NCBI GenBank assembly: GCA_963575645.1
Contig: OY754469.1
Location: forward strand, 37,840,753-37,904,752
Source: Xanthostigma xanthostigma
Lineage: Eukaryota > Arthropoda > Insecta > Raphidioptera > Raphidiidae
DNA length: 64,000 nucleotides
Direction: 5' to 3'
Shown: positions 28,648 to 40,331 of the stretch, one piece after another
Position numbering within the stretch: the first letter of the stretch is position 1
How the letters are laid out: each line of letters opens with the position of its first letter
Translations under genes and position numbers: made by a program
The notes under the pieces: model-generated
What the model saw: only the letters and a program-made list of their open reading frames with translations
Databases searched by the model: none
Told to the model about the DNA's origin: nothing

Positions 28648-28895
28648 CAGGGGTGGATAGGCTGAACTATTCTTGTCGGGAAAAATAAGATTCGCTGTCA
28701 CAAAAAATATAACTTGCGGTTGTGAGAGCTATTAAAACAAAGACAAAAAAGCATTATTTATCTTCTACATATCACAAATAAAAAAAATCATTCTAGTAAA
28801 GATATAACCTAACATAGGCGATCGGCCTACCGGCCTCGGCGGGCCCCGACCTACCGAGAAAACTCCCAAAATCTCCGTGGGCTAATCCGCCCCTG
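28648..28895. mobile_element. hAT-like miniature element
   Basis: Ends CAGGGGTGGATAGGC / GCTAATCCGCCCCTG with flanking GTTTTAGG and GTTTTAAG (7 of 8 bases alike). Confidence 0.82.
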
Positions 28896-29197
28896 GTTTT
28901 AAGTTACATTTTACAGATATAATTTATTACTTATGAGAACCCACTTGTGTGGCCAAGCCATTATTCGGAATCTGTCGTTTTGTCTAATGTCTGTCAACGA
29001 CGAACCTCTTATCTATATAATATGCTATTCTACGTCCTTAGCGCTGAGAATATTTCATATTTACAGAATATCTCAATTATTGCACAACATCAAAAATAAT
29101 ATTTCTTACATTTATATTCGTAGGAGAGCTATCAAACATTTTATCTAATTGTATGCCAGGCGGTTACAAAAACTATTACCTATGATACGAAGTGCGG

Positions 29198-29330
29198 AAA
29201 AAGACGCTACGGGTAGGCTGGAGTGTGAGTGAGAGAGACATAGTACATGGGCTGAATTGCAGCGTGCTACGGTACGATATACGCCGATATGCGCTCTCTC
29301 TCACACCTTAACCTACCCGTAGCGTCATAC
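29198..29330. repeat. Imperfect palindrome
   Basis: GACGCTACGGGTAGG followed by TGTGAGTGAGAGAGAC, and their near complements 60 bases later. Confidence 0.6.
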
Positions 29331-29422
29331 TCGCACTCACGTATAAGTACACAGTTTTCTAATTTCCTGGCAGACATTTAAGCCCAACTAAATGATGTGG
29401 CTTATTTATAACTTTATTAAAT

Positions 29423-30014
29423 GAATGTTGTGTCCACATTTCATGATGATCGGAGTTACCGTTCAAAAGTTTTTGTCGATAAAAAGCAGTATTTATACTT
29501 TTTTTAAGTAATAAATTTCTTTTAAATCAATAATTACTGTAATTAATAAAATATAATAAATATTTAATTGAAAACACTGTAGGAAAATTATTTTTATATA
29601 GGTACCTATAGTTATATAAGTTTTTAAATCAGCTATTAATTAGATTTATTTAATTTTAATTAATCATAAATAAAATTAAAATAAAAACATATTCGCCCAA
29701 CATGGGGCTCGAACCCACGACCCTCGCATGCTCTACCGACTGACCAAGGCGGGCTTGTGAATGTACGACCCAATATTGATATATTATGTAGTTACGGCAT
29801 TTCACCTGAATAGAAGCTGTTTTTAAGATACATTTTGCAACATTTTTCATTGATGCTCCGCTCCTATTGGTTGTAGCGTGACATTATATAGCCTATAGCC
29901 TTCCTCGATAAATGGGCTATCCAACAAAAAAAAATTCAATTTAAACCAGTAGTTCCTGAGATTAGCGTGTTCAACCAAACAAACAAACTTTTCAGCTTTA
30001 TATACTAGTATAGA
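29423..30014 (-). mobile_element. Helitron with tRNA-Lys-like insert, 3'-truncated
   Basis: Read on the minus strand it starts TCTATACTAGTATATAAAGC after A and follows the 45764 copy (TAGCCTATAGCCTTCC on the plus strand). It stops near the GTGTCCACATTTCATGATG segment and lacks the terminal CTAG. Confidence 0.8.
29694..29754 (-). pseudogene. tRNA-Lys-like sequence inside Helitron, anticodon arm deleted
   Basis: GCCCGCCTTGGTCAGTCGG...TAGAGCATGCGA then GGGTCGTGGGTTCGAGCCCC. It keeps acceptor GCCC/GGGC pairing and both internal promoter boxes, but about 12 bases around the anticodon are missing. Confidence 0.8.
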
Positions 30015-30017
30015 TAA

Positions 30018-30493
30018 AAGGAAACCGTGACTGATTGATCTATCAATGCACAGCTCAAACCACTGGACGGATTAGGATGAAATTTGGTACACAGATAGTT
30101 ATTATGACGTAGGCATCTGCTAAGAAAGAATTTTTGAAAATTTAACCCCTAAACGGGTGTAACGCGGGTTCAAAACTTGCATGGAGAAATCATATATAAG
30201 ATAGATGTATCAATTCGAAAATGCGCAGGATTACTTAGCTGTCAACAAATAAATCAACATGTGTTTCGTGTTTTTTCAAAAACAACCTCTTTAGACGGTG
30301 AAAAGAGGTAAATAGTCTAAAAATCAACGTGGGTGTCATTTTCAAGGTTTGTCAGGACGTTGATCACGTGAATGTCATCAATTTTGAAATTTATTAGGGG
30401 GGGTCTACGTCGAGAAAGGAGTAACTATGCAAAATAATGGGAATGCATCCGTGTTTCGTCTCAATCGTGTGAAAATCCGCGGGTAAAGGCTAG
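30018..30493 (+). mobile_element. Helitron-like element, CTAG 3' end
   Basis: Contains CCACTGGACGGATTAGGATG and ends AATCCGCGGGTAAAGGCTAG followed by T. Directly adjoins the preceding Helitron; its 5' end is not clear. Confidence 0.5.
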
Positions 30494-31368
30494 TGTATAT
30501 AGACAAAAAAATCCAACAATTTACGGAACACGTGAGTAAAATTTCCACAGCATTAATAATGTTATTTGATACAACAGCGTACAACATTCCAATTCAGAAT
30601 CGCCTATAATGCTGCGTGATTTCTTATGTAAATTGACAAGAATGGAAATGCATATACTGATATGTACAAGGTATACCAAAAAGTTCCTCAACATGTGATA
30701 AAGTGGGATGCAAAAATAGTATAGGCTGGCATTAGAGCAATAGGTGAAGATAATTTGAATGCTATTTGTAATATCCTCATATAATTGCATATTATATAAT
30801 AGTATTCTTTATTATTTTTAATCTTTATTTTGTACTTTTATTTATTTATTTTTTTTATATACTTCTTACACACGACCTAAAACCATACTCCTGCCCTAGC
30901 ACTGGCTTCAGCCAAGTTGGGCAGGATTATTCGAACTCCAAAATTTGTAAAAAAAAATGTATCATAACAGAAAGTTGGGACGACATGTTTTTTTTGCGCG
31001 TCACCCTACTCCGTAGCTCAATGAGCATCTGATTACAATTTATTATTAGTTAATCTCTCGATAACTTTATGCTGTACCCTGTATTATTGTAACACTCTTT
31101 TATAACCAGTTGTTACGTTGTGCTACTGAAGGAAGTAATAAATTGTTGTCTTTTAGAGCTAGCAATTTTCTGCACAACTATCTATTCTCTATAGTATAAT
31201 ATGTACTTGAAATTCGTATTTGATAATTTCATTGAGGCAATAGGAATATCTAGTAATGATTTAACATCTTATTTCATATTTATGTAATACCGAGTCGTTT
31301 CTGTGAAATCAAGTTTTAATATTGTATTGCAAGAAATATGATGAAACTTCGTACCTTATGTCAGCACC
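30494..31368. other. No gene seen; LINE 3' hairpin at 30890
   Basis: Mostly AT-rich sequence. At 30890-30924, CCTGCCCTAGCACTGGCTTC...GCCAAGTTGGGCAGG forms the same hairpin found at the 3' end of the LINE at 44245 and near 63938, so this is likely a LINE tail. Confidence 0.55.
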
Positions 31369-31376
31369 GTAACTAG

Positions 31377-31654
31377 TAGATACTTTCGTATCGTTACGTT
31401 ACTCGTTACTTTTCATACGACATACAATCGTGTACTAACAGCATTAAGCATGTACCATCGCATCGAGGCGCGTCGCATACGTGATACGGTATGACTTCGT
31501 TCGTATAACGTATAACCGCATCAAACGAGTCAAACTGACATGGATACGACAAATGCGAGTAACGAAATGAATTTGTAAGTAACGATTCGTTACTTCGAGT
31601 CAGGCGATGTACCCGTTACTCAGTAACGAATACATACGGTTTGTTACAGCTCTA
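31377..31654. mobile_element. hAT-like element, deleted copy
   Basis: Ends TAGA... and TTACAGCTCTA, flanked by a perfect 8-bp duplication GTAACTAG (31369-31376 and 31655-31662). Compared with 36232-36621 it lacks the first roughly 70 bases after the terminal TAGA and a few internal stretches. Confidence 0.9.
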
Positions 31655-31838
31655 GTAACTAGTGCCTGACAACCGAAGTCTGCGCCAGAGGGCCTCAAAG
31701 CTGGGAGAGCGCAATCAGCAATGCGATTAGGATTGTTTTATTTGAATATATTACCAGCTAACATTTTTAGGGTGCGAATGTGCGATAGCAGAATCTAGCT
31801 ACGGTACTGGCTTCTATTATTATTTTAACCGTCCAGAT

Positions 31839-32173
31839 CAGGGGTCGGCAACCTGCGGCTCTTTTGATGTAAAGCTGCGACTCTCCAGTTCCATACGCAA
31901 AAAATAATTATTTTAATATATAAAGTATAAACTCTTAAAAATCGTCCATTCGATCCATGATTCAGTACCATGTCTATCTCGCAGCCGTTTCCACTCACGT
32001 CTCACCCGCACCGCCCCCGTCGCGACGTGTCGTCCTCGGATATATATATTATACCTATATATAAGCAAATACTATAATACTGAAACGAAAATGTTTAGTG
32101 GCTCTTTAAAAACTGGGAAATTTTGTAAATTGTAACTTTTGGCTCTTCCGTCTCAAAAGGTAGCGGACCCCTG
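31839..32173. mobile_element. hAT-like miniature element, CAGGGGTCGGCAACC end
   Basis: Ends CAGGGGTCGGCAACC and AGCGGACCCCTG; flanks GTCCAGAT / GTCTAGAT (7 of 8 alike). Inner text CTGCGGCTCTTTTGATG is a widespread hAT terminal pattern. Confidence 0.88.
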
Positions 32174-32179
32174 GTCTAG

Positions 32180-33023
32180 ATTGAAAAAAAAATCGGGCGT
32201 CAATAGGATCTAAGTTAATCGGAGACGAATCGAACAAAAAAAGTTTTTTAAAATCAGTTAAGGCGTGTGGGCTGTACGCTGGATACAAAATGCGGAATCA
32301 CTGCAGATTCACAGACAAACCGAGTACAAAATATAGACAGTTCCAGCTATTGCTTGGGTCGCGCCTAAAAAAGGTTACAATTGCGACGTGTATGTTTGCA
32401 GTTTGTACTAAAAATATTAAAAAGAAAAGTTTATTTGTTGCTGGTAATTTCAGGAAGCACTGAACCGATTTTAAAATACCATTTCCATAGTAAATGTATG
32501 AAAATCCTATTTTAAAAATAACGTGAAAATTAGCTATTTTATAGAAGATACATGCAAAACATACTGTATGTATCTCGTGCGTGCTGATATGAGTCATGTG
32601 ACTGTTAAAACTCGCTGTCGCTCGTTTAATGTCACATTCGCAATAATATATAATTACGCACTAAAAACATAGCCTACTATTTTCATTCGTGCTATATTAG
32701 GTACACAGCTACATTTAATTTGTACTTCCGGTAATGTAACATACTTTTAAGCCAGATTGAATAAAATTTTTACTGCTTCAGATATCGACTGCATTCCAAA
32801 ATGTGGACTACTTCTGCGCGTCGATATAAAGAATCAAGTGAATAAAGATAGATAGACAGACAGACATAAGTGTATATTTTCATTCGAGGTTATATTCAAA
32901 TTAATATACCTTCCGGCAATACAAAGTTACACTGTATTTAAGTAATAAGTGTGTAAGATGTTTAAGGTTGCTGACCATTCATTGTTTGGGCTTTTTGGTA
33001 CCGTAGTGAATTCCCTACATACA
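32180..33023. other. No gene seen
   Basis: AT-rich. GAAAATTAGCTATTTTATAG near 32525 and TGACTGTTAAAACTCG near 32600 recur near 45418-45490, so part of this is an old dispersed repeat. A short GATA/GACA microsatellite lies near 32850. Confidence 0.4.
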
Positions 33024-33622
33024 TCATATATATTAATACGCTAAGGTTAAAGATGTTTGCCTCCATTTTTAGAAAAAACCTCACAATTTCTCCACATAAA
33101 TTATATATCATTTTACAGACAATTGCTTGCTCTACTGACATCGACAACTAAAAAATTTATTATTGCTTTTGTTTTTGTAAATTAATTAAAATACAGCAAC
33201 GTTGAACAACGTCTGCCATCTGACGGCTTAAATTTTGAAACAACGTCAACACTTAGATCTGTCATCTGACCTTCATATTGTAATACAACAGACACAATAC
33301 TGCATACTGCCATCTAACGGCTTTAACTATGAAACAGCGAGCAACGCTGAACAACGTCACAGCAATGCTGCATGATGCCATCTGACGGCTTAGCTCAACG
33401 CTTTTGCTACTTGCGCCTCTATATGACAATTTTAGTAAAATATTTGTTCGATCTGTCATCTGAGCTTCATATTGTAATACAACAAAAAGAAGAACGTTAT
33501 AAGCAGTGTGCAAAATTAGAAACGAATTGAATAGGTACCTGCAATCATATTTAAAAAATAATTTTGTAAAGTGATAATTATTATGCTTATTTAGTGCGAA
33601 TAATTCGCACAGGTCACACTAG
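33024..33622 (+). mobile_element. Second Helitron family (copy 1)
   Basis: 5' end TCATATATATTAATACGC after A; 3' hairpin GTGCGAATAATTCGCAC then AGGTCACACTAG followed by T. The interior has tandem copies of TGCCATCTGACGGC-containing units. Matches 56985-57485. Confidence 0.85.
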
Positions 33623-33689
33623 TTAAATATAAATATAAATAAATGTCTTATTTGATGATATTTCTGATATTTCTATTAGAGTCCAATTA

Positions 33690-34800
33690 CAACTTTGGCT
33701 ACGGAAGCTTACGGCTAGTTTATAAATCGAAAATCACTTTTCAAAAATTTCACAATATCTTTTTATTTTGAGGTCCCCCGAATCCAAAAAACATATTTTT
33801 GGAAAAACTCTGTGCGTATGTTAGTCTGGCTGTGAGCACGATACAGGTCAAACGGATGACGATGAACATATTGAAACCAAATTGTGGGAGGATGCTTGGT
33901 ATGCAAATATGAAGAGCCCTATTGTTTTCGGGAAAAATCGGCGCATGCGCAGAAGAGATATATGCTATGACTGTGTTTTTTATATAATAATGGTATACTT
34001 TTCATAACGGCTTATTATTCTAAATTTATTTTTTCAAGAAAGTTTCGTTATAATTTTTTTTTTCTAGACTTTATAGTTTCGAAAATATTTTGTACCGTCG
34101 CCCAATTGGCTGGAATTTTTAATAAAAATAGAACTAATCATAAAATCAGTAGGAAATACTTTATATTATGTCAAAGAATATTTTTTCATGTAAATTTACT
34201 TCCTATAGTTTGATATTAATATGCATTGTTAGTATTTTCACAATAAAATAAGCAAAAATCATTGATCAGAAAAATTTATACAAACTATAATAAATTAAAC
34301 TAACTTATTTTGTGAGAATAAATAACAACTAACCTTTGGATAATCGAGGCTAGTTTTTAAAATGGCAAATATTCTCTGAATAATTTTCCTTGAAAATAAA
34401 TTACGTATTAACTAGAAACATGTTTGTTTTTCGTTGATATCATTCAAGTGCAAAATTACTTTTTTACCATTCCAAGTTTCCAACTATACAAGTGGGGATC
34501 AAAATTCACTTTTCAAAATCTTACAATTATGAGGAAAAAATCTGTTCGTCTGTTTGTCACGATACAGGTCAAACGGCAGAGCGGATCGGATTAAATTTTG
34601 GTAGGTTATTTTACATGTAAATGAGAAAAATCCTATTGTTTTTGAGGAAAATCGGTGCATTGCTCTGTGCTTGTTTTTTTTTATATACCTAATGGTGATA
34701 TACTTTTCATAAACGGTTTATTATTCTATTCATTTTTCCGAGAAAGTTTTATAAAGAAAAGATATTTTTTAAACTTTATATAAATATTCGGAAGTATTTT
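33690..34800 (+). repeat. Two degraded copies of the 9.2-kb repeat family
   Basis: GATACAGGTCAAACGG, CTATTGTTTT..GG.AAAATCGG and TATACTTTTCATAA recur in order at about 33830-34060 and 34558-34760. These are single copies of the arm that is doubled head-to-head at 9233-10348. Confidence 0.7.
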
Positions 34801-34931
34801 GAAAATAACATTTTTTTTCCTAAATAGCTGTCGAATAGAAATGAAGATGACAAGCATGCTTTGCTTAATTTTTACATGCGAAATCATATTAAGTAACTAT
34901 GCAAACGCAAGGAAATATTATAATATTTACT

Positions 34932-35361
34932 ACTAGCTGTTACCCGCGTCACTGCACGCGTTATCAGAAATTGTACTTTATCACATCATCATCACTACAT
35001 AGTATAAAACAAAATCGCTGTCTGACTCTGTCTGTTTCTCCGCTTACTTCTACTAAACCACGCAACGGATTTTGAAACAGTTTTCACTAATAGAAAGAGC
35101 GATAAACGAGGAAGGTTTGTGTCATATAATTTGTAAATATTTTGTACTAAATGACGGAACTATATAACAGTGTTTTGTCAAAAAAAAAAACTGTTTTCGT
35201 ACGGTTAACACTGGCCAAATCTTTAGAGATACATCAACATAATAGATGGGAAGGTCAATATAATATTTCCAGAGGGAGAGTGAGAGAAACAGGGAGAGAG
35301 AGAGTATACGTATTACTAAATCTTAGTTTTGCATCCGGATGAAACCGGGACGGGTCGCTAG
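34932..35361 (+). mobile_element. Helitron, possibly with a reversed terminus at its left
   Basis: Ends ATGAAACCGGGACGGGTCGC then CTAG and T. At the left edge CTAGCTGTTACCCGCG is a Helitron 3' end in the opposite direction, so two elements are probably juxtaposed. Confidence 0.6.
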
Positions 35362-35712
35362 TTTATGATATAATATTATGTCAGTATAATATTTGAAGGT
35401 GAAATAGTCTTATCGACCAATTGGCTGGAATTTTTAATAAAAGTCTAAAAAATAGAGTTATGTGTATACATTTTCATCCTTTACCATAAGAAAAAACTAA
35501 ATTAAGAAGTTGCATTGCTTTTGACGAAATTAGGTAACACATTTGCTGACCTAAATTTCATAATTTTAAAAGTTAATAGCCTGTGAATTCAATTAAAAAT
35601 TAATGTTTTTTTTTGAAATCTTTACAGTTAGAATAATTTTACTAACGCTTAAATAAGTTAATTAAAATGTATGCAATCGTTTAATTTTCTGTGAATTAAT
35701 TTTTATAATGTA

Positions 35713-36090
35713 TAGCGGCCCGGTCCGGCTTCGCCCGAGTTTGCAGATTGTCACCGCTTTTTTCGTCGCACAAAATTGGTCTCCACGAAAAGCGCTTTTA
35801 TTTTAAAGCGATAATATATACCTGTCACCGTAAAATTGTAAATACCGTTAGGTTGTAATCTGTCTCGCGAGATTGTGAACTGTCGAAAGATTGTGAACCT
35901 CAACGTAATAATAATACATTAAATTGTAAGCAGTACGTTGAGGTTCACAATCTTTCGACAGTTCACAATCTCGCGAGACAGATTACAACCTAACGATATT
36001 TACAATTTTACGGTGACATACCTATAACGTTTGTCCATTCTAAAGGTCCATTCTAAATATTAGTAAAAAAAATTGAAATCGAACAGGTTT
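35713..36090 (-). mobile_element. Helitron fragment interrupted by a foldback element
   Basis: Reverse-oriented relative of the element at 1-382 (shared CTTTTCGTGGAG, GGCTTCGCCCGA, AGGTCCATTCTAAATATT). It is split by the insertion at 35824-36017. Confidence 0.75.
35824..36017. mobile_element. GTCACCG-ended foldback element, 6-bp target duplication
   Basis: Nearly perfect arms of about 85 bases from GTCACCGTAAAATTGTAAAT, including CTGTCTCGCGAGATTGTG. Flanked by ATACCT at 35818-35823 and 36018-36023. It sits inside an older Helitron copy, which fixes the insertion site exactly. Confidence 0.92.
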
Positions 36091-36231
36091 CCAAAAAGTT
36101 GTTGAATTGTGTACAGTCTTCTATAATGCGAATTTTTTCGATATTTCTGGGACCTTTCTGGGGCCTACCATCTGTCTGCCACTGTATAATGGTCCATTAT
36201 TTGACTTTATAGGAGCTCAATATACGTATAA

Positions 36232-36621
36232 TAGAGCTGTAAAAGTAACGAGAAATTGTGTACCCGTATGTATTCGTTACTTAAAGAACCAGTATCCTTT
36301 ACTTTCGTATCGTTACGTTACTCGTTACTTTTCATACGACATACAATCGTGTACTACCAGCATCAAGAAGTGTATGTTCTCTGGCATCAAGCATGTACCA
36401 TCCCATCGAGGCGCGTCGCATACGTGATACGGTATGACTTCGTTCGTATAACGTATAACCGCATCAAACGAGTCGAACTGACTCCATGTCAGTTCGACTC
36501 GTTTAATGCGATACGACAGATGCGAGTAACGAAATGAATTTGTAAGTAACGATTCGTTACTTCGAGTCAGACGATGTACACGTTACTCAGTAACGAATAC
36601 ATACGGTTTGTTACAGCTCTA
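36232..36621. mobile_element. hAT-like element, TAGAGCTGTAA ends
   Basis: Ends TAGAGCTGTAA / TTACAGCTCTA with perfect 8-bp duplication ACGTATAA (36224-36231, 36622-36629). Rich in CGTTAC/GTAACG motifs and a GAGTCGAACTGAC palindrome. No transposase. Confidence 0.92.
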
Positions 36622-36629
36622 ACGTATAA

Positions 36630-37386
36630 TAAATTTCATTGAGATCGGATTAGGTAATTAAGAGTATTCCTTTACAATATTTTATTATTAGTAGGTATTG
36701 ATTTTTTAACGCGTTTAACTCTTTGAACGTGATTTTCACCAGTACTGTGAATTGTGATAATTACAAAATTAAATCAGAGCAGCCTCATTTCAGAGTTATG
36801 CATGGCACGTGATTATTTAATAAAAAATTCTCACGCTTCCATTTAGCGTAGACAAAGTCTGTTCACACTGATAACAGCGCATAATTTAATTGCGCGTATC
36901 AATTAATTGTTTTAGAATAAATACATGATTCTAACCCCACTTTACACAATTCAAATTCACTTTCATTGCCGAATTACTATACATTGTTGCCAGATTTGAG
37001 AACAAAGATATTGCATGAGTGCAACAAGGAAACAATAAACAAAATTAGTACCGCGAGAAAGATAGAATATAATCATTGTTTTCTAAATTGATGGACTTTA
37101 AGCAGAAAAATAGAGCAAAGTCAGGTATGATTAACATGACCATTTTTTTTTCTCAGAGCGGGATACCCTTAAATTAGAATAATGTTAAATGAAATGACAT
37201 ATCAGCAGAGTATGAAGACTTCGGTAGTGAGACTGAATCAGAACCTGTCAAAACTGACTATAAGCATGGAATTTGTGCAAGCGTTAATAGTATATTACAT
37301 CACAAGGGCCAAAAGTTGAAATCGCCTCGGGCTCATGACACGCAGGGCCGAGATTTCACCTTTTAAGGCCCGTGTGGTGTATACGA
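36630..37386. other. No gene seen
   Basis: AT-rich intergenic sequence without recognisable coding or repeat structure, apart from GGGCCGAGATTTCACCTTTT-like text near 37346 that resembles decayed repeat. Confidence 0.4.
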
Positions 37387-37616
37387 TTTTTCTTCATATC
37401 CGCTCGAAAGTACGTACTTTCGTCAGCAGGGACGAAAGATTGACATTTACTCCTAGTGAGAACGGCGGGAGGAAAAAATTTCTCATGCGTATTTATACTC
37501 GTAACTAGGGTTACCGCTGTCATTTAATATAATAAATAACAGGGAGGAAATGTCAAACTTTCGTCCCTGCTATAAGGGACGAAAGTACGTACTTTCGATC
37601 GAGGTATGAAGAAAAA
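37387..37616. mobile_element. Foldback miniature element, TTTTTCTTCATA ends
   Basis: Arms of about 80 bases containing CGAAAGTACGTACTTTCG (itself palindromic), GGGACGAAAG and TGACATTT...CCTCC. Followed 11 bases later by the next foldback element. Confidence 0.82.
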
Positions 37617-37627
37617 GTAATTTATAT

Positions 37628-37786
37628 GTTACGGTAAATGTAAACTCTTGGGAAATGTACACATTTACCGTAAAATGTGCCGGAAAATGTGTACATTAAA
37701 TGTAGATATTGCGGCAAATGTACACATTTTCCGGCACATTTTACGGTAAATGTGTACATTTCTCAAGAGTTTACATTTACCGTAAC
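37628..37786. mobile_element. GTTACGGT-ended foldback element
   Basis: Arms of about 73 bases: GTTACGGTAAATGTAAACTC, then ACACATTTACCGTAAAATGT, and their complements. Flanks TTATAT / ATATAT. Termini resemble the element at 14237-15033. Confidence 0.88.
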
Positions 37787-38090
37787 ATATATACTTTTTG
37801 TAAACATTTTGAATCTACCGTTTTTTTCCTAATCTATACCGCTTTATTGTGGGCGACAAATAGACTTGCTTGCTGCTACGTTTTGGTTTTCCTAAAGCGG
37901 GACATTTTTACGTATTTTGGGGGCAGTGGGATACTTAGCGTAAAATCGGGACTGTTCCGCTCAAAGCGGGACGTACGGTCACGTTAGATATGATCCTTAA
38001 TAATTGTTTTACATTGTTTTCCCTATGTTTTCAATCCTGTGATAAGTAGGTACACTTTGTATAAGAAAGAAACGAACATCTACTTTAGGG

Positions 38091-38364
38091 CAATGATGCC
38101 AAAGATACGGCTCGCGGGCCGCATCCGGCCCTCAAGCCATCTCAATACGGCCCGCGACCAGAATCTATATCCAGTGAGAATTTTAAACACCTGACATCGA
38201 CGAGATTATCAAAAACAAGAGACATCGGGTTTCTGGATCCTCAAGCTCAAGATAATTGATTTAAACTAAATATAAAGATTTTAGTTTTTAATTTAGAGTC
38301 TAGCCCGCTAAGACACCTTAAATCTTATAAATGACTCTTTAGAAAAATCAGTCTGACACCCCTG
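38091..38364. mobile_element. hAT-like element, CGGCCCGCG type
   Basis: Left end CAATGATGCCAAAGATACGG, right end GTCTGACACCCCTG; perfect 8-bp duplication CTTTAGGG (38083-38090, 38365-38372). Inner GGCCGCATCCGGCCC is typical. A scrap of the same type lies at 50278-50335. Confidence 0.9.
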
Positions 38365-38783
38365 CTTTAGGGCACTATGGAGGACCTGATAAATCAACCA
38401 GTCCGTTTCTAGAAGTTTCGGAGTTGTGTCATTTAATTTTCTTTATAATTTCCGATTTATTGTAAGAAATCCGAAAATATAAATTCAACATTTTAACATG
38501 TTTTTATGTTTCAAGGTCACTACAGTATTCTAGCAATATTTTCGCAAAGAAGTGTGTGCGTACGTACATACGTATTAAAGCATAATTTGTAGCTGTTTTC
38601 ACATCATGCGAGAGCTAATTTAGGTTGAGCTGAAAACAATTACAATATTATCAGAAATGTTTGGATATGTCAATGTAAAGTAAATGATATCTCATCCGTC
38701 GCGATAGTGGAAAATTCGGATTTGAATCCCGACATTGGCATTGAATAATATACAAATCTATGATTATCGTCTGAATAGAACTC

Positions 38784-38963
38784 TTCAAATAAATAAAATT
38801 GTCGACCAATTTGTCTCAGACCACATATTGACAAAAAATAATAAAAATACAAATCAATATAACACAAGATGACGTCATCTTGTGTTATATTGATTTGTAT
38901 TTTTATTATTTTTTGTCAATAAATGGTCTGAGAAAAATTGGTCGACAATTTTATTTATTTGAA
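38784..38963. mobile_element. Loop-less palindrome, 90-bp arms
   Basis: Two arms meet at GATGACGTCATC with no spacer; arms read TTCAAATAAATAAAATTGTC...AATCAATATAACACAA. Very few mismatches. Half-copies occur near 45549 and near 27690. Confidence 0.87.
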
Positions 38964-39032
38964 TTGAATAATACGTATATATATTTTTTAATATTGAATT
39001 ACCTATAACGTCAACAGTGGATGTTTCATAAT

Positions 39033-39190
39033 AGGTTTGTTCCAAGCAGCCAGCAAACGGTAACGAAACCATCACCCGCATACGCAGTAGCTAAACCGTG
39101 TTCCAAAACCAATACAAACAGCTTCATTTTAGCTACTGCGCACGCGGGTGACGGTTTCGTTACCGTTTGCTGGCTGCTTGGAACATACCT
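39033..39190. mobile_element. Foldback miniature element, GCCAGCAAAC family (copy 2)
   Basis: Starts TAGGTTTGTTCCAAGCAGCC and ends GGCTGCTTGGAACATACCTA. Arms contain CAAACGGTAACGAAACC and GCGCACGCGGGTGACGG. Confidence 0.87.
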
Positions 39191-39856
39191 AATATAAATA
39201 GCAAACTCTGTAGCTCTATCAATTTGTGTATTTATATATAGCCCTTAGGTAGGTACTAACCGTAATGAAAAGTGTTATTATGTTAAAAATAATGGTCCGG
39301 ACGCCACTGAAATGTATGTCGTGCGGCACGTTTGGTCAAACACAACTACAAATCAACCGGATTTTTTGAAAGGATGTAAAAATATCAAAGTGCAGACTCG
39401 CCGTCTATACGCTTATGTAATAGCAATAGATATAATGAGAGCAAACAATCTTTTGCATGAATATCAATTGAAGGCAAGAATTTAAAGGAAGTTTTTAAAA
39501 CAAGTTAAGACAAATGACTGATCAGGAAGATTTAAAAAAAGGGAACAAGTTCGTCGTCGTAAAAACAAGATAATTTGGATATTTAATTGTAATAATTTTG
39601 AAATGTATGAAACATGATTTTTTATGCATCAGACAACACTAGAAACACGTTGAATTGAAATTAATTGTGGGCAACATTTGAATCAATTCCCCTAGCAAAA
39701 TAAACAATGTTAACAGTAGGTAGATAATAGGTGAAAAATATTATTAACATCAATATTGATGTAGGGATGTGCCTGTTCCTCCAGGATAAATATTTTGATG
39801 CAATAGAAAAAGTTTCAAAACATGATCTTTCAATTCCCACCCACAAAAAACCCCGT

Positions 39857-40331
39857 ACAAACCTTATGGGATTTGGCTCTCGCGGTTAAATTGATCAAAA
39901 ATGGTTTTATTTTATAATTTAAAAGTCACTAAGAAAAAGTGTCCACTAGATTTTTAGCTACAGATATGTTTACCGAAATTTTAGATATAGAGATATCCAT
40001 TGAATTTACAATCTTAAAAAATTCTAAGCTCCAGAAATATGTTTTTGTGTGCGCTGAATCCGAATATGACATTGTTATTTTATACAGATGACACCTTCCA
40101 GCATTACCTATAGCTTCTGACTATTTTTCTATTTCTAAAAAAAAAGTACGAAAGTTGAACATGGAACATGTTTGTGAATTCAATAGATATCCCTGTATCT
40201 AAAGTCTCGCTAAACATATTTGAAGCGAAAAATCTATTGGTTTTTAGGCTATGCGTCCGTGAACACTTTTTCTTAGTGACCTTTAAACTAAGTATAAAAT
40301 AAAACCGAGAACCAAATCCCATAATGTTTAT
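39857..40331. mobile_element. Foldback element, ACAAACCTTATGGG family (copy 2)
   Basis: Begins ACAAACCTTATGGGATTTGG and ends CCAAATCCCATAATGTTTAT; arms diverged relative to copy 1. Confidence 0.78.

Noticed and set aside
29656-29850. Minus-strand ORF of 64 residues
   Set aside because: It is the Helitron tRNA-like block read as protein.
33262-33513. Minus-strand ORF of 83 residues
   Set aside because: It is the internal tandem repeat of a Helitron.
36107-36537. Overlapping plus-strand ORFs around the 36-kb hAT element
   Set aside because: They are chance frames through CGTTAC-rich non-autonomous hAT sequence.
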